Source: Deltaproteobacteria bacterium
GTDB taxonomy: Bacteria > Desulfobacterota > Desulfobulbia > Desulfobulbales > JAGXFP01
Assembly (NCBI GenBank): GCA_020056965.1
Contig: JAGVGT010000053.1
Span: 1 to 50,560, forward strand
Direction: 5' to 3'
Length of the DNA: 50,560 nt
Under the pieces are notes generated by a model, which made no database searches, was not told the origin of the DNA, and worked only from the letters and a program-made list of their open reading frames with translations. The position numbers were made by a program, and so were the translations under genes. The first letter of the stretch is position 1; each line of letters starts with the position of its first letter. Shown piece by piece: positions 9,005 to 18,072 of the stretch.

Positions 9005-12000
9005 ATGGCAAAGGCAGCAAAACAGCAACAGAAATCCGGGACGGTGATGGTCGTCGGCGGCGGGGTGGCCGGGGTCCAGGCCGCTCTCGACCTGACCGAA
9101 CTCGGCTATTACGTCTATCTGGTTGAGAAATCGGCGGCGGTCGGCGGGGCCATGGCCCAGCTGGACAAGACCTTCCCCACCAACGACTGCTCGCTTTGAA
9201 TACTCGCACCTAAATTGGTGGAGGCCGGTCGGTCTCCCAATATCGAGATTCTCAGCAACGCCGATCTGTTGGCCCTGGAAGGTAAGCCCGGTGAATTCAA
9301 GGCCAAGCTGCGCTTAAGGCCGCGCTATATCGACGCCGACAAGTGCACGGCCTGCGGGCTCTGCACCACCTATTGTCCGCGCCATCTGGCCGATTCGTAC
9401 AACGAAGGGCTGGACTTCACCCGGCCCATCCATATCGACTACCCGCAGGCGGTGCCGGCCACCTATTACATCGATCCCGAGGCCTGTCTGCACCTTAAGT
9501 ACGACACCTGCAAGATCTGTGTGCCGACCTGCCGCAGCAACGCCATCGATTTTTCCCAGAAGGCCAAGGAGGTCACCCTCGATGTCGGCGCCGTGATCCT
9601 TTCGCCCGGCTTCGGGCGGGTGCCGGACTCGGCCCTGGAGAAGTACAGCTACGGCCAGCACCCGGACGTAGTCACCTCCATCGAATTCGAGCGGCTGCTC
9701 AATCCCTCCGGCCCCTTCATGGGCGAGGTGCGCTGCCTCTCCGACCAGCGCCATCCCCACAAGATCGCCTTCATCCAGTGCGTCGGTTCCCGGGACCTGG
9801 GCTGCGACAACGGCTACTGCTCGTCGGTCTGCTGCATGTACGCGATCAAGGAAGCCATGGTCGCCAAGGAACATGATCCGGAGTGCGAGATCACCGTCTA
9901 CTACATGGACCTGCGCACCCAGGGCAAGGACTTCGACGCCGCCAAGACCCGGGCCGAGCAGCAGTACGGCATCAAGTTCGTCCGGGCCAAGGTCGCCGAT
10001 GTCATGCCCTGGCGGAAGAACCTCAAGCTGACCTACGCCACCCTGGACGGCACCCACGGTTTCGAGGCCTATGACATGGTGGTCCTCTCGGTGGGTCTCG
10101 ATGCCCCGGCCTCGGCCCGCCAGCTCGCCGAGATCACCGGCATCGAGTTGAACAAGTACGATTTCTGCAAGACTGACGCCTTCAATCCCTTGGCCACCAG
10201 CCAGGCCGGCATCCTGGTGGCCGGCGCCTTCCAGGGCCCCAAGGACATCCCCGAGAGTGTCACCCAGTCCAGCGCGGCGGCGGGTATCGCCTCCGGCCTG
10301 ATCAAGGCCCAGCGCGGCAAAGGGGTGGTGGTCAAGACCTATCCCACCGAGAAGGTGCTGGGCAAGGATGAGGAGCCGCGGATTGGCGTCTTCGTCTGCC
10401 ACTGCGGCATCAACATCGCCGGCGTCGTCGATGTCCCCAAGGTGGACGATTACGTCAAGGACATGCCGGGCGTGGTCTTCCATGCCCAGTCCCTCTATAG
10501 CTGCTCGCAGGACGCCCAGAAGGTCATCAAGGAGATGATCCAGCTCCATAACCTGAACCGGGTGGTGATCGCCGCCTGCTCACCCCGGACCCACGAGCCG
10601 CTCTTCCAGGAGACCCTGAAGGACGCCGGTCTGAACCGCAACATGTTCGAGATGGTCAATATCCGCGACCACTGTTCCTGGGTCCACGCCAATGAGCCGG
10701 AGCTGGCCACCAATAAGTCCATGGACCTGGTCCGGATGGGCATCGCCAAGGCCCGCCACATCCAGCCCCTGCCGGAACAGACCGTGCCGGTCACCCGCAA
10801 GGCGGTGGTCATCGGCGGCGGCATCGCCGGGATGACCGCGGCCCTCAGTTTGGCCGAGCAAGGCTTCCACACCTCGATCATCGAAAAGAACGATCGGCTG
10901 GGCGGCCAACTCTTGAACCAGCGTTACACCCTTAGCGGCGCCTCGACCGCCGCACTGCTGGAGCAGGTCACCGAGCAGGTCAATAAGAATAAGCTGGTCG
11001 ATGTCCTGACCTCCAGCCGCTTGGTGGCCCTGAGCGGTTTCGTCGGCAACTTTTCGACCGTGGTCGCCACCAGGAAGGGCAAGGCCGAGGTTGAGCAGAC
11101 CATCGACCACGGGGTGATCATCATCGCCACCGGCGGCCGCGACCACCAGCCCGCCCAGGTGCTGGGCAAGCCGCTGCCCAAGTCGGAGTTGATCATTACC
11201 CAGCAGGCCCTTGAGCAGCAACTGGCCGATACCAAGGGCAAGGGCCGCGCCCCCAAATCGGTGGTGATGATCCAGTGCGCCGGCTCCCGGGGCGACGATC
11301 TGGTCTACTGCAGCAAGACCTGCTGTATCCAGGCGGTCAAAAACTCCCTGAAGATCAAGGAGATCAGCCCGGAAGCTCAGGTGATTGTTCTCTATCGCGA
11401 CCTCCGCACCTACGGTTTCGCCGAGGATGCTTACCTGGAGGCCCGCCAGAAAGGGGTGATCTTCATCCCTTACGAACTGGCCAAGCCGCCGGTCCTCAGC
11501 GGTAACGCCAAGAAGGTGGAAGTGGTCTTCTACGACCCGATCCTCCGCGAGGAGGTGGTCTTCAACCCCGCCCTGGTGGTCTTGAGCGTCGGCACCGTGC
11601 CCGAGGATACCGAGGAGCTCTCCAAGCTCCTGAAGATTCCGGTCAACTCCGACAAGTTCTACCTGGAGGCCCACGTCAAGCTGCGGCCGGTGGAGATGCC
11701 GGTGGCCGGGGTCTTCCTCTGCGGCCTGGCCCATGCCCCCAAGCCCCTGGACGAGATCATCGTCCAGGCCCAGGCGGCGGCGGCCAAGGCGGCCATCCCG
11801 CTGGTCCGGGGCGAGGTGGACGTCGAACCGATCGTCTCCAATATCGACAAGGATAAGTGCATCGGTTGTAAGCTCTGCGTCAGCCTCTGTCCCTATCAGG
11901 CCATCGAGATGGTCAAGGACGGCAAGCTTTCCAAGGCCCAGACCATCGTCGCCTCCTGCAAGGCGTGCGGGATCTGCGCCGCGCACTGTCCGACCTTCGC

Positions 12001-12085
12001 CATCTCCATGGGCGGATTCACCAACGAACAGATCAATTCCCAGATCGAGGCCTTTGGCATGGCCTTGGAAGGAGCCGTAAAATGA
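9005..12085 (+). CDS. hdrA: Selenocysteine-containing heterodisulfide reductase A-like protein, double HdrA
   Basis: The 1,026-residue frame contains TGA at 9197-9199, read as Sec65 within [16 protein letters not shown]. The family normally has Cys here (NDCSMC), and this residue helps bind the [4Fe-4S] cluster near the FAD. Layout: first FAD dinucleotide motif (residues about 16-35), Sec65, ferredoxin motifs near 114 and 165, HdrA C-terminal region, a second complete FAD motif near 598, and two C-terminal [4Fe-4S] ferredoxin motifs near 951 and 985. It is thus two HdrA-like halves fused. HdrA proteins are FAD-based electron-bifurcating or electron-distributing subunits. It overlaps mvhD by 4 bases (ATGA), which suggests translational coupling and a physical complex. 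HdrB and HdrC are absent from the window. Confidence 0.95.
9197..9241 (+). promoter_or_regulatory. UGA-Sec codon and SECIS-like hairpin in hdrA
   Basis: The TGA at 9197-9199 is followed by a stem in two parts: 9214-9218 with 9237-9241 and, after a two-base bulge, 9221-9226 with 9231-9236 (one G-U pair). The apical loop is GGTC. The GGU-containing loop and the distance from the UGA fit a bacterial SECIS. Confidence 0.82.
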
Positions 12086-12690
12086 GCAAGGAAGTCTTCA
12101 ATCCCAAAATCCTGGGGTTCCTCTGCAACTGGTGCTGCTACGCGGCCGCCGATGCCGCCGGGGTCTCCCGCTACCAGTATCCGCCCAACCTGCGGACCAT
12201 CCGGGTAATGTGCACCGGCCGCATCGATCCCGCCTTCGTGATGCGCGGCTTTGTCGAGGGTGCCGCCGGCATCTTTGCCGGTGGCTGACAACTCGGCGAA
12301 TGTCATTACCAGGTTGGTAATTACGATGCGATGGGAGTAAGTGGTCTGATCAAGAAGGTTCTGGTCGAAGTGGGATTGAGCCCGGACCGCTATAATTTGC
12401 AGTGGGCCTCGGCGGCGGAAGCACCTCGCTTCGTCAAGCTGATCACCGATTTCACTGCCAAGGTCAAAGAGCTGGGGCCCTTGGGCCAGGCCGAGGGTCT
12501 GAGCCCGGAAGAGGCCAAGGCCAAGGCGGAACTGGCCCTGAAGCTGGTCAGCGACCGCAAGCTGCGGGTCGGATTCGGCAACTTGAGCAAGAGTCTGCGC
12601 ACCGAGGTGCCCGGCCTTACCGATCAAGCCATCGCCCAGGCGGTGGAAGAAAAACTGACCAAGACCATCACCGGTATAATTGCTGGTTGA
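12082..12690 (+). CDS. mvhD: Selenocysteine-containing MvhD/HdrA-associated electron-transfer subunit
   Basis: The 202-residue frame has TGA at 12286-12288, read as Sec69 in AGG-U-QLGECHY. MvhD/FrhD proteins have Cys or Sec at the matching position, in their 2Fe-2S binding set. Other conserved cysteines are C15, C18, C19, C44 and C74. MvhD docks on HdrA and passes electrons into it from a hydrogenase, formate dehydrogenase or methylene-THF reductase. About 65 residues after position 137 (Ala/Lys/Leu-rich, helical) extend beyond the usual length of about 140. The start overlaps the hdrA stop codon (ATGA). A good terminator follows, so this is the last gene of the block. Confidence 0.93.
12286..12321 (+). 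promoter_or_regulatory. UGA-Sec codon and SECIS-like hairpin in mvhD
   Basis: The TGA (12286-12288) is followed after 16 bases by a perfect 6-bp stem, ATTACC (12305-12310) with GGTAAT (12316-12321). The loop is AGGTT. The loop again has the A-G-G-U character of the E. coli SECIS. Confidence 0.82.
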
Positions 12691-12719
12691 TCATCCGTCA
12701 GCGGGTAGAGTATTAGTTG

Positions 12720-12757
12720 AAGACGGTTGGTCGGAAATCCCGATTAACCGTCTTTTC
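12720..12757 (+). terminator. Rho-independent terminator after mvhD
   Basis: AAGACGGTT (12720-12728) pairs with AACCGTCTT (12746-12754), with further pairing inside and a T-rich tail. It marks the end of the acs-fdh-hdrA-mvhD transcription unit. Confidence 0.8.
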
Positions 12758-12782
12758 TTTTTAGGGGTATAGGGCGCGAGCT

Positions 12783-13142
12783 ATGGGCAAACTGCTGCTG
12801 ATTGAAGATAACATTATGCTCCAGGAAACCACCCGGGAGTTGCTGGAGGCCTTTAATCATGTGGTTTTCACGGCCGGCAGCGGCCGGGAGGCCCGGGAGA
12901 TCATGGTCGGCCACAGCCAGGAGATTGACCTGCTTTTGCTGGATCTGTCCCTGCCGGACATCAGTGGCGAAGAACTGCTTGGCGAACTGGCCCAGGCCTA
13001 TCCGGGGCTGAAAGTGGTACTCTGCACCGGCTCCCTGGCCGACGACGAGCTTCGCCAACATCCGGCGGTCAAGGGTTTCCTGGCCAAGCCTTTCGATTTC
13101 AGGGAACTGCAGCGCACGGTAGAGCAGGCCCTGGCGGGTTAG
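12783..13142 (+). CDS. Single-domain response regulator (CheY-like receiver)
   Basis: The 119-residue product consists only of a receiver domain. The acidic pocket (E8, D9), phospho-acceptor D54 (LLLLDLSLPD), T82 and K102 (AKPF) are all in place, so it should be phosphorylated by a histidine kinase. There is no output domain, so it would act through protein contacts. No kinase gene is adjacent. It stands alone between two terminators. Confidence 0.88.
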   Translation: MGKLLLIEDNIMLQETTRELLEAFNHVVFTAGSGREAREIMVGHSQEIDLLLLDLSLPDISGEELLGELAQAYPGLKVVLCTGSLADDELRQHPAVKGFLAKPFDFRELQRTVEQALAG

Positions 13143-13173
13143 GGCGAACCTCTCCAACATGGCATCATCCCAA

Positions 13174-13207
13174 GGGGCATCGGCTGCAAAGCCGGCGCCC
13201 CTTTTTT
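13174..13207 (+). terminator. Rho-independent terminator after the response regulator
   Basis: GGGGC (13174-13178) pairs with GCCCC (13197-13201), and an inner CGGC/GCCG stem sits above an internal loop. Six T follow directly. Confidence 0.8.
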
Positions 13208-13216
13208 CGTCCGTGC

Positions 13217-13339
13217 TCACGGCTTTCGGGTCTTGTCTCTTCAAAAACACTATGCCGGGTAGCGATGTTCGTGGTACTCATACCCGCTGAAAGCACCAGG
13301 CAGGAAGGTAGGGATGGCTCGCCGAGCCGTCCGTTCACC
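13217..13339. repeat. 123-bp direct repeat, copy 1 (REP/MITE-like)
   Basis: This segment matches 14414-14536 over 123 bases with about 18 differences (about 85% by hand alignment) and no gaps. It contains a 9-bp hairpin (GGATGGCTC / GAGCCGTCC, one T-G pair) near its right end, in the style of REP elements moved by Y1 transposases. The rest of the 13,143-13,527 gap holds a terminator on the left and the antitoxin promoter on the right. Confidence 0.75.
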
Positions 13340-13473
13340 CGGGATGTTGGCTGGGGGCGACAAACCTCGACACCATTTAAGACGGTGGCTGGTCGGTTGG
13401 TGGTGAGCTTGCGAACCCCAATAAAAGCCAAGAGCGGGCTCGCCTCCTTTTCCAATGTGCCATTGAAAACGTA

Positions 13474-13502
13474 ATGACAATGTCAGCGCGACTAGCTATA
13501 AT
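13474..13502 (+). promoter_or_regulatory. Probable sigma-70 promoter of the toxin-antitoxin operon
   Basis: ATGACA (13474-13479) and TATAAT (13497-13502) are separated by 17 bases. An inverted repeat TGACAATGTCA (13475-13485) overlaps the -35 and could be the antitoxin's own operator. GGAGG follows 12 bases before ATG 13528. Confidence 0.6.
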
Positions 13503-13527
13503 CCGATAAAACACCGGAGGTAATTTT

Positions 13528-14306
<779 letters not shown>

Positions 14307-14413
14307 AGGAAAGGGCATGTAAGATCGGATAAATTGGGAGTTGCCCGTGTTTTTCCATGATCAACAATGTTACCTCGGAGCAGGAATTAAGCACGGATGT
14401 CACTGGGATTGTG

Positions 14414-14536
14414 TCACGGCTTTCGGTTTATGTTCCTTCAAAAACACCATGCCGGGTAGTGAGGTTCGTGGTATTCATACCCACTGGAAGTTTTAGGCGA
14501 GAAGGTAGGGATGGCTCTCCGAGCCGTCCGTTCACC
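14414..14536. repeat. 123-bp direct repeat, copy 2 (REP/MITE-like)
   Basis: This is the second copy of the repeat at 13217-13339, in the same orientation and same length. The 9-bp terminal hairpin stem is intact; only its loop differs (TCC instead of GCC). The two copies flank the antitoxin-toxin operon. About 50 bases further on lies a gene remnant, so this copy marks one edge of an insertion or deletion. Confidence 0.75.
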
Positions 14537-14586
14537 GCAAAATTCGGAGGGGGTATTAGTTTGTCAAGAATAAAGATTTGACCCCC

Positions 14587-14709
14587 TGTTTTTCTCCTGA
14601 CCAAAAGTTATACGTGCTATCGTCATCGCATTATAAAAGCGCAGTTATTGTGGGAGAAGACTGTGAAGCATATTCAAAAATAGTTAATACTTTGTCAGTT
14701 CACAAATAG
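14587..14709 (+). pseudogene. C-terminal remnant of a paralogue of the downstream membrane-protein gene
   Basis: The frame ending at TAG 14707-14709 reads FSPDQKLYVLSS-HYKSAVIVGE, about 40 codons. It parallels FSQDLKLYVLSS-NYKSAAILGE near the end of the intact gene at 14729. The 5' part is missing; instead the REP-like copy and unrelated sequence lie upstream. It is AT-rich like the intact gene. This looks like a tandem duplicate whose front was lost. Confidence 0.75.
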
Positions 14710-14728
14710 AAAACACGGAGTTATTGTC

Positions 14729-15223
14729 TTGTCAATAATGAAGATAAAGAAATCGACTGTCGTATTTTTAATCGTTATTGCCATACTTGGGATATTTGCA
14801 TTCTGGTTTATAGGCTGGGAGTCAATTCGATATGACAGAATGGACAAGGCAATTGGGAGTAAGATTATATTTACTGTGCCTATGCTTTATGTGAGTAATA
14901 TTCCAAATACTGTGGCTGGAGAGTTTGTTGCAAGTAAATACGGTGCAGTCATTAGTGATGCTGATTCATGGAAAGATTCTGCCGAATGGTTCCCACATGT
15001 AAAATCACATACGATAGACAATGCTGATGTCTTTTTGGTTGAAGAAGTCTTTTACATAGAGAGATATGGTTTTTTGAAGAGAGTATTTAGCCAAGATCTT
15101 AAACTATATGTATTGTCGTCACCGAACTATAAAAGTGCAGCTATCCTAGGAGAAACATATGAGGCAAATTCAATAAGCACAGCTTCTGTTGTTAATAGTG
15201 GTTCTTTGTCCCCGGTTGAGTAA
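14729..15223 (+). CDS. Hypothetical membrane-anchored protein, AT-rich
   Basis: The product has 164 residues and I do not recognise its family. One N-terminal membrane segment (residues about 9-28) is followed by a roughly 135-residue domain, probably outside the membrane, with aromatic-rich strands. Base composition is far more AT-rich than the flanking genes, suggesting horizontal origin. The start codon is uncertain: ATG 14729 is used, and a second Met follows three codons later. A paralogous C-terminal fragment lies immediately upstream. Confidence 0.6.
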   Translation: MSIMKIKKSTVVFLIVIAILGIFAFWFIGWESIRYDRMDKAIGSKIIFTVPMLYVSNIPNTVAGEFVASKYGAVISDADSWKDSAEWFPHVKSHTIDNADVFLVEEVFYIERYGFLKRVFSQDLKLYVLSSPNYKSAAILGETYEANSISTASVVNSGSLSPVE

Positions 15224-15531
15224 GCTGCTCTAGCTGCCGATCTGAATGACTTTAACCTGTTTTTTATAAACGGCGTTAATATCAGTGGAACACTGGGGGG
15301 CAAATCATCATTATTGATAAACTTCCGCCTTGCTTGCTGTTATATTCTTAATCCTTGGGGAGTTAAACCTGATTCCCCCCCTCGCATAAAATCACTTTTT
15401 CATTTCCTCTTCTCGCGGACATTCACGGTAAGATGTTCATGGTTCGGTAGTTGTTGATTGTCTTGGCGGCCAAATTTATCGCACCGGCTGACAGAACGGT
15501 TTATCTGCACACCAACACAAGGAGATGGGCC
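15224..15531. other. Intergenic stretch without recognised gene
   Basis: There are 308 bases between the AT-rich gene and the DsrE-like gene. Composition returns from AT-rich to GC-rich along it. I see no convincing gene, repeat or terminator. The promoter of the DsrE-like gene must lie here. Confidence 0.4.
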
Positions 15532-16050
15532 ATGAATCAGACCTTCAGGAAGTATTTTCGCAGCTTTAGCACCATTCTTTCCCTGTTAGTTTTCCTTGCC
15601 TTGGGCGTTGCCCCGGCGGCGGCCGGCGAATATGCCAACGCCCTCAAGGACGTAAAGGGGGTAAAGGCGGTTTTCGATGTCGGGCAGGGGTCGGCCAAGG
15701 TGGCCAATGTCGTCTTCTGGGCGGTGAAGAATACTTACGAGGATAAAACCGTGCAGGGGCTGCCCGAAAAACCGCAGGTGGCGGTGGTTTTTCATGGCCC
15801 GGCGGTGAAGCTCCTGACCAAGGATAGTTCCGGTTTCCCGGAGGACGCCAGAGGGGAAGTCGACAAGTTTCACGAGATGATCCGGCAGTTGAAGAAGGAC
15901 GGGGTCAAGCTCGAGGTCTGTCTCTATGCCGTTAAGGTGACGGGCATTGATCCCGCCACCCTCCTGCCGGAGATCGACCAGGTGGGCAACGGCTTCATCT
16001 CGGTGGTCGGCTACCAGGCCCAGGGGTATTCGGTCGTCGCGATTCCTTGA
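15532..16050 (+). CDS. Exported DsrE/DsrF-like protein
   Basis: ATG 15532 is preferred because AAGGAG lies 6-7 bases upstream and it opens a clean signal peptide; an in-frame ATG at 15451 would add 27 residues before the signal. The 172-residue product has a hydrophobic segment ending in an Ala-Ala-Ala-Gly cleavage region (about residues 18-35). A DsrE-like alpha/beta domain follows: VKAVFDVGQG, PQVAVVFHGPAVKLL, GVKLEVCLYAVK. Members near COG1416 lack known enzymatic activity; the single Cys in VCLYA sits where sulfur-relay DsrE proteins place theirs. A role in sulfur handling in the periplasm is inference. Confidence 0.7.
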   Translation: MNQTFRKYFRSFSTILSLLVFLALGVAPAAAGEYANALKDVKGVKAVFDVGQGSAKVANVVFWAVKNTYEDKTVQGLPEKPQVAVVFHGPAVKLLTKDSSGFPEDARGEVDKFHEMIRQLKKDGVKLEVCLYAVKVTGIDPATLLPEIDQVGNGFISVVGYQAQGYSVVAIP

Positions 16051-16085
16051 CCGCTCACGCCGGTCGGGAAGCGGCGGGGTGAAAA

Positions 16086-16117
16086 AAAGGGTTACAGATC
16101 GAAATCTGTAACCCTTT
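16086..16117 (-). terminator. Strong terminator hairpin for the DUF3494 gene
   Basis: A perfect 14-bp stem (16086-16099 with 16104-16117) has a 4-base loop. Read on the minus strand it continues the U-run given by the A-run at 16082-16088, so it terminates the DUF3494 gene. On the plus strand the tail is only TTTAAT, so it may work weakly for the DsrE-like gene. Confidence 0.8.
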
Positions 16118-16167
16118 AATGTTACGGGTGTGGGTGGACAGCAAACCCACGGGTGAGGCAGGTGCCC

Positions 16168-16980
16168 TTATAAGGCGGGCTCAGTAATCGCGTTCATCTG
16201 CAGAGTGACGGCCGTTTGCGCCAACAGTCTACCGGTGACGGTTGAGCCAGTGTTCACGGCGATCATGGTTTTACCCAGGACAATGCCCTCAAAGTGCGAA
16301 TTGGTTCCAACCGTTACCGCACCAGCGACCTGCCAGAAGACGTTCTTGGCCAGGGCGCCGTTGGCCAGGGTTACCCGGGTCGCGTTGGCCTGGTTGAGGG
16401 TTCCTGCCACCTGGAAGATCCAGACATCGTCCGGGCCGCCAGCGAGGGTGACATCGGTGGTGATCATCACGCCGGTGGTCCATTTATAGAGGCCGGGAGC
16501 CAGGGTCAGGCCGCCAATCTCACCGGCGCCCAGTTCTGTGAAATCGGGTGAAAGCCGTCCCGCTGCATCGTCGTATGCGAATCCCATGTCGCCCACAGCC
16601 GAGGTCAGAAAGGTGGCGTCAGTTGTGGCGCAGGGGAGAGGACCAGCCGCGTCGACGGTGTAGATATTCCCCGACACTTCCCCGCAGGTGAGAAGCAGAG
16701 CCGCACCGGTGATGGGGCTGGTGCCAACATCCCCAACTACATCAGATCGATAAACGTCGGTGATCCCGCTTTGGCTCAGAATCGCGAAAGTTTCAGCCTG
16801 GCCAAGGTTAATCGGCATCGGGCCAATGCCGTCAATAGCACTTGTACCCACCACAGGTAGGCTATGGTGGTCGTCGATCCGATTTTTGTGGCTGTCGGCG
16901 CTTGCGCTCCCGGCCACAAAAGTGCCGAGTATTGCTGCGGTCATAAACAACATCTTTGAAGATCCTTTACATTTGTTCAT
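16168..16980 (-). CDS. DUF3494 (ice-binding-like) secreted protein
   Basis: The minus-strand start ATG at 16980 is chosen because AGGAGGGGAC precedes it and it opens a signal peptide (MNKCKGSSKMLFMTAA..., cleavage after ASA). A longer frame begins 63 codons further upstream but that part looks non-coding. The 270-residue protein has the DUF3494 fold: FAILSQSGITDV, GDVGTSPITGA, a beta-helix with LTLAPGLYKW, ADVTLAGG-type strands, WQVAGAVTVGTNSHFEGIVL and a final TGRLLAQTAVTL. Family members are ice-binding proteins or adhesion-like surface proteins; function here is unknown. The gene is monocistronic. Confidence 0.85.
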   Translation of the reverse strand: MNKCKGSSKMLFMTAAILGTFVAGSASADSHKNRIDDHHSLPVVGTSAIDGIGPMPINLGQAETFAILSQSGITDVYRSDVVGDVGTSPITGAALLLTCGEVSGNIYTVDAAGPLPCATTDATFLTSAVGDMGFAYDDAAGRLSPDFTELGAGEIGGLTLAPGLYKWTTGVMITTDVTLAGGPDDVWIFQVAGTLNQANATRVTLANGALAKNVFWQVAGAVTVGTNSHFEGIVLGKTMIAVNTGSTVTGRLLAQTAVTLQMNAITEPAL

Positions 16981-17311
16981 TACGTGTCCCCTCCTGAGGA
17001 CTTGCCAAACAGAAAAGCAATTAGTGGTAAACCAATTGGTCCGCCACTTACTATGCAGAGATAACGCAACTAGCGTGCCGGAAGGGAACTGTGGATACTG
17101 CGATGGTAAGGGACTGATTGTGCGGAATAAAATTTTGGGCGATAACTGAACTGAAGGGCGGGCCGTCAAATACGCTCGCCGTATTTAACGGATTTGTTAA
17201 ATGCGGCAGAGGTTGGGGCCGTCTTGATGGCTGGGTTTTCTGTATAATTGGCCTGCTTAAAAGGCGAACTACCTATTAAGTTGCGGGGCAGGGCCAGTCT
17301 TGACTGCGATC
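16981..17311 (-). promoter_or_regulatory. Upstream region of the DUF3494 gene with palindromes
   Basis: This 331-base region has no gene. It holds ACCAATTGGT (17031-17040) overlapping TGGTAAACCA (17025-17034), close to the DUF3494 start. Such TGGT/ACCA half-sites resemble operators of GntR-type regulators. A 7-bp hairpin AAATACG/CGTATTT lies at 17168-17186. I checked for a c-di-GMP riboswitch pattern and saw none. Confidence 0.4.
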
Positions 17312-17962
17312 TTATTTACCGGCCTTTTCGGCCAGTTCGGTCATGTCTTTTCTGATCTTGGCATACTGCTCAGTGCTGAGGCCGGCCCCAAGGGCCACGA
17401 TCTCGGCCATCCTGGCGGTGAGGAAATCGCCGGGGCCGTGGGCGTCGGCATTTACCGCCATCTTGGCGCCGTGCTTGACGGCCTTGGCGGCTACATAACC
17501 GTTGGTCAGGGAATGGCCTTTGCGGCCGGTGATCTCCAGAAACACGCCCCGATCCGCCGCCAATTTTGCATCTTCATCGGTGATAAAGCCGGGATGCGAA
17601 AGGATATCGACTCCCGCCTCGATGGCCGCCCGGTTGGTGCCGGGCCGGACCGGTTCCATGACCGTCTCGCCGTGGGCCACCACAATTCCGGCCCCCAACT
17701 CCCTGGCCTTGCGGGTCAGTTCGGCAAACATCTCCGGCGGCACGTGGGTCAGCTCGATGCCGGCAATCAACCGGGTCTTGGAGTAGCGATTGAGGTCGGC
17801 CGCCGCCTTGACGATCCTGGGGATGATAAAATCCATATTGGAGGAATCGGCATGGTCGGTGATCGCCACTGCGCGGTAATCGAGAACTTCCACCCGCCGC
17901 AGATGTTCGGCCGGGACCAGTTCGCCGTCGCTGAAAAAGGTATGGGTGTGCAGGTCGATCAT
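17312..17962 (-). CDS. PHP-domain phosphoesterase
   Basis: The 216-residue protein has the metal-binding set of the PHP family: HTHTFFSDGE (H5, H7, D12), ITDH, a conserved Glu in GIELTH, ILSHPG and the final NADAH. The fold is a TIM-like barrel with a trinuclear metal site. The subfamily is that of histidinol-phosphatase-like or YcdX-like hydrolases; the substrate cannot be predicted. An AGGAGGAAGG ribosome site precedes the start. It lies upstream of, and in the same direction as, the DUF3494 gene but is separated from it by 331 bases. Confidence 0.85.
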   Translation of the reverse strand: MIDLHTHTFFSDGELVPAEHLRRVEVLDYRAVAITDHADSSNMDFIIPRIVKAAADLNRYSKTRLIAGIELTHVPPEMFAELTRKARELGAGIVVAHGETVMEPVRPGTNRAAIEAGVDILSHPGFITDEDAKLAADRGVFLEITGRKGHSLTNGYVAAKAVKHGAKMAVNADAHGPGDFLTARMAEIVALGAGLSTEQYAKIRKDMTELAEKAGK

Positions 17963-18045
17963 CTTCCTTCCTCCTGAAAACGTTAGTTACAGAGAGCTGT
18001 TAGGCGCTGGTGGTTGTCCGGCCCTGATAAATCCCCTCACCCTGG

Positions 18046-18066
18046 CCCTCTCCCGGAAGGAGAGGG
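18046..18066 (-). terminator. Hairpin after miaB
   Basis: CCCTCTCC (18046-18053) pairs with GGAGAGGG (18059-18066), closing CGGAA. It lies 7 bases after the miaB stop on the minus strand. It belongs to a common dispersed repeat type (CCCTCACCCTGGCCCTCTCCC...) and may serve as a terminator. Confidence 0.5.
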
Positions 18067-18072
18067 AATTCT

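Noticed and set aside
4802-12690. In-frame TGA codons as pseudogene or frameshift marks
   Set aside because: Each TGA is at a family Cys/Sec position, conserved sequence resumes directly after it in the same frame, and SECIS-like hairpins follow. Three coincidental nonsense mutations are unlikely.
1-12690. Long minus-strand ORFs opposite acsB, acsC, fdhA and hdrA
   Set aside because: They are GC-rich shadow frames with repetitive G/D/L/H/V composition and no family similarity; the plus-strand genes are secure.
16981-17169. Longer N-terminus of the DUF3494 protein
   Set aside because: It would bury the signal peptide 63 residues inside; the AGGAGGGG site fits the start at 16980.
16981-17311. 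c-di-GMP riboswitch upstream of DUF3494
   Set aside because: No GEMM-type conserved core was found on reading the minus strand.
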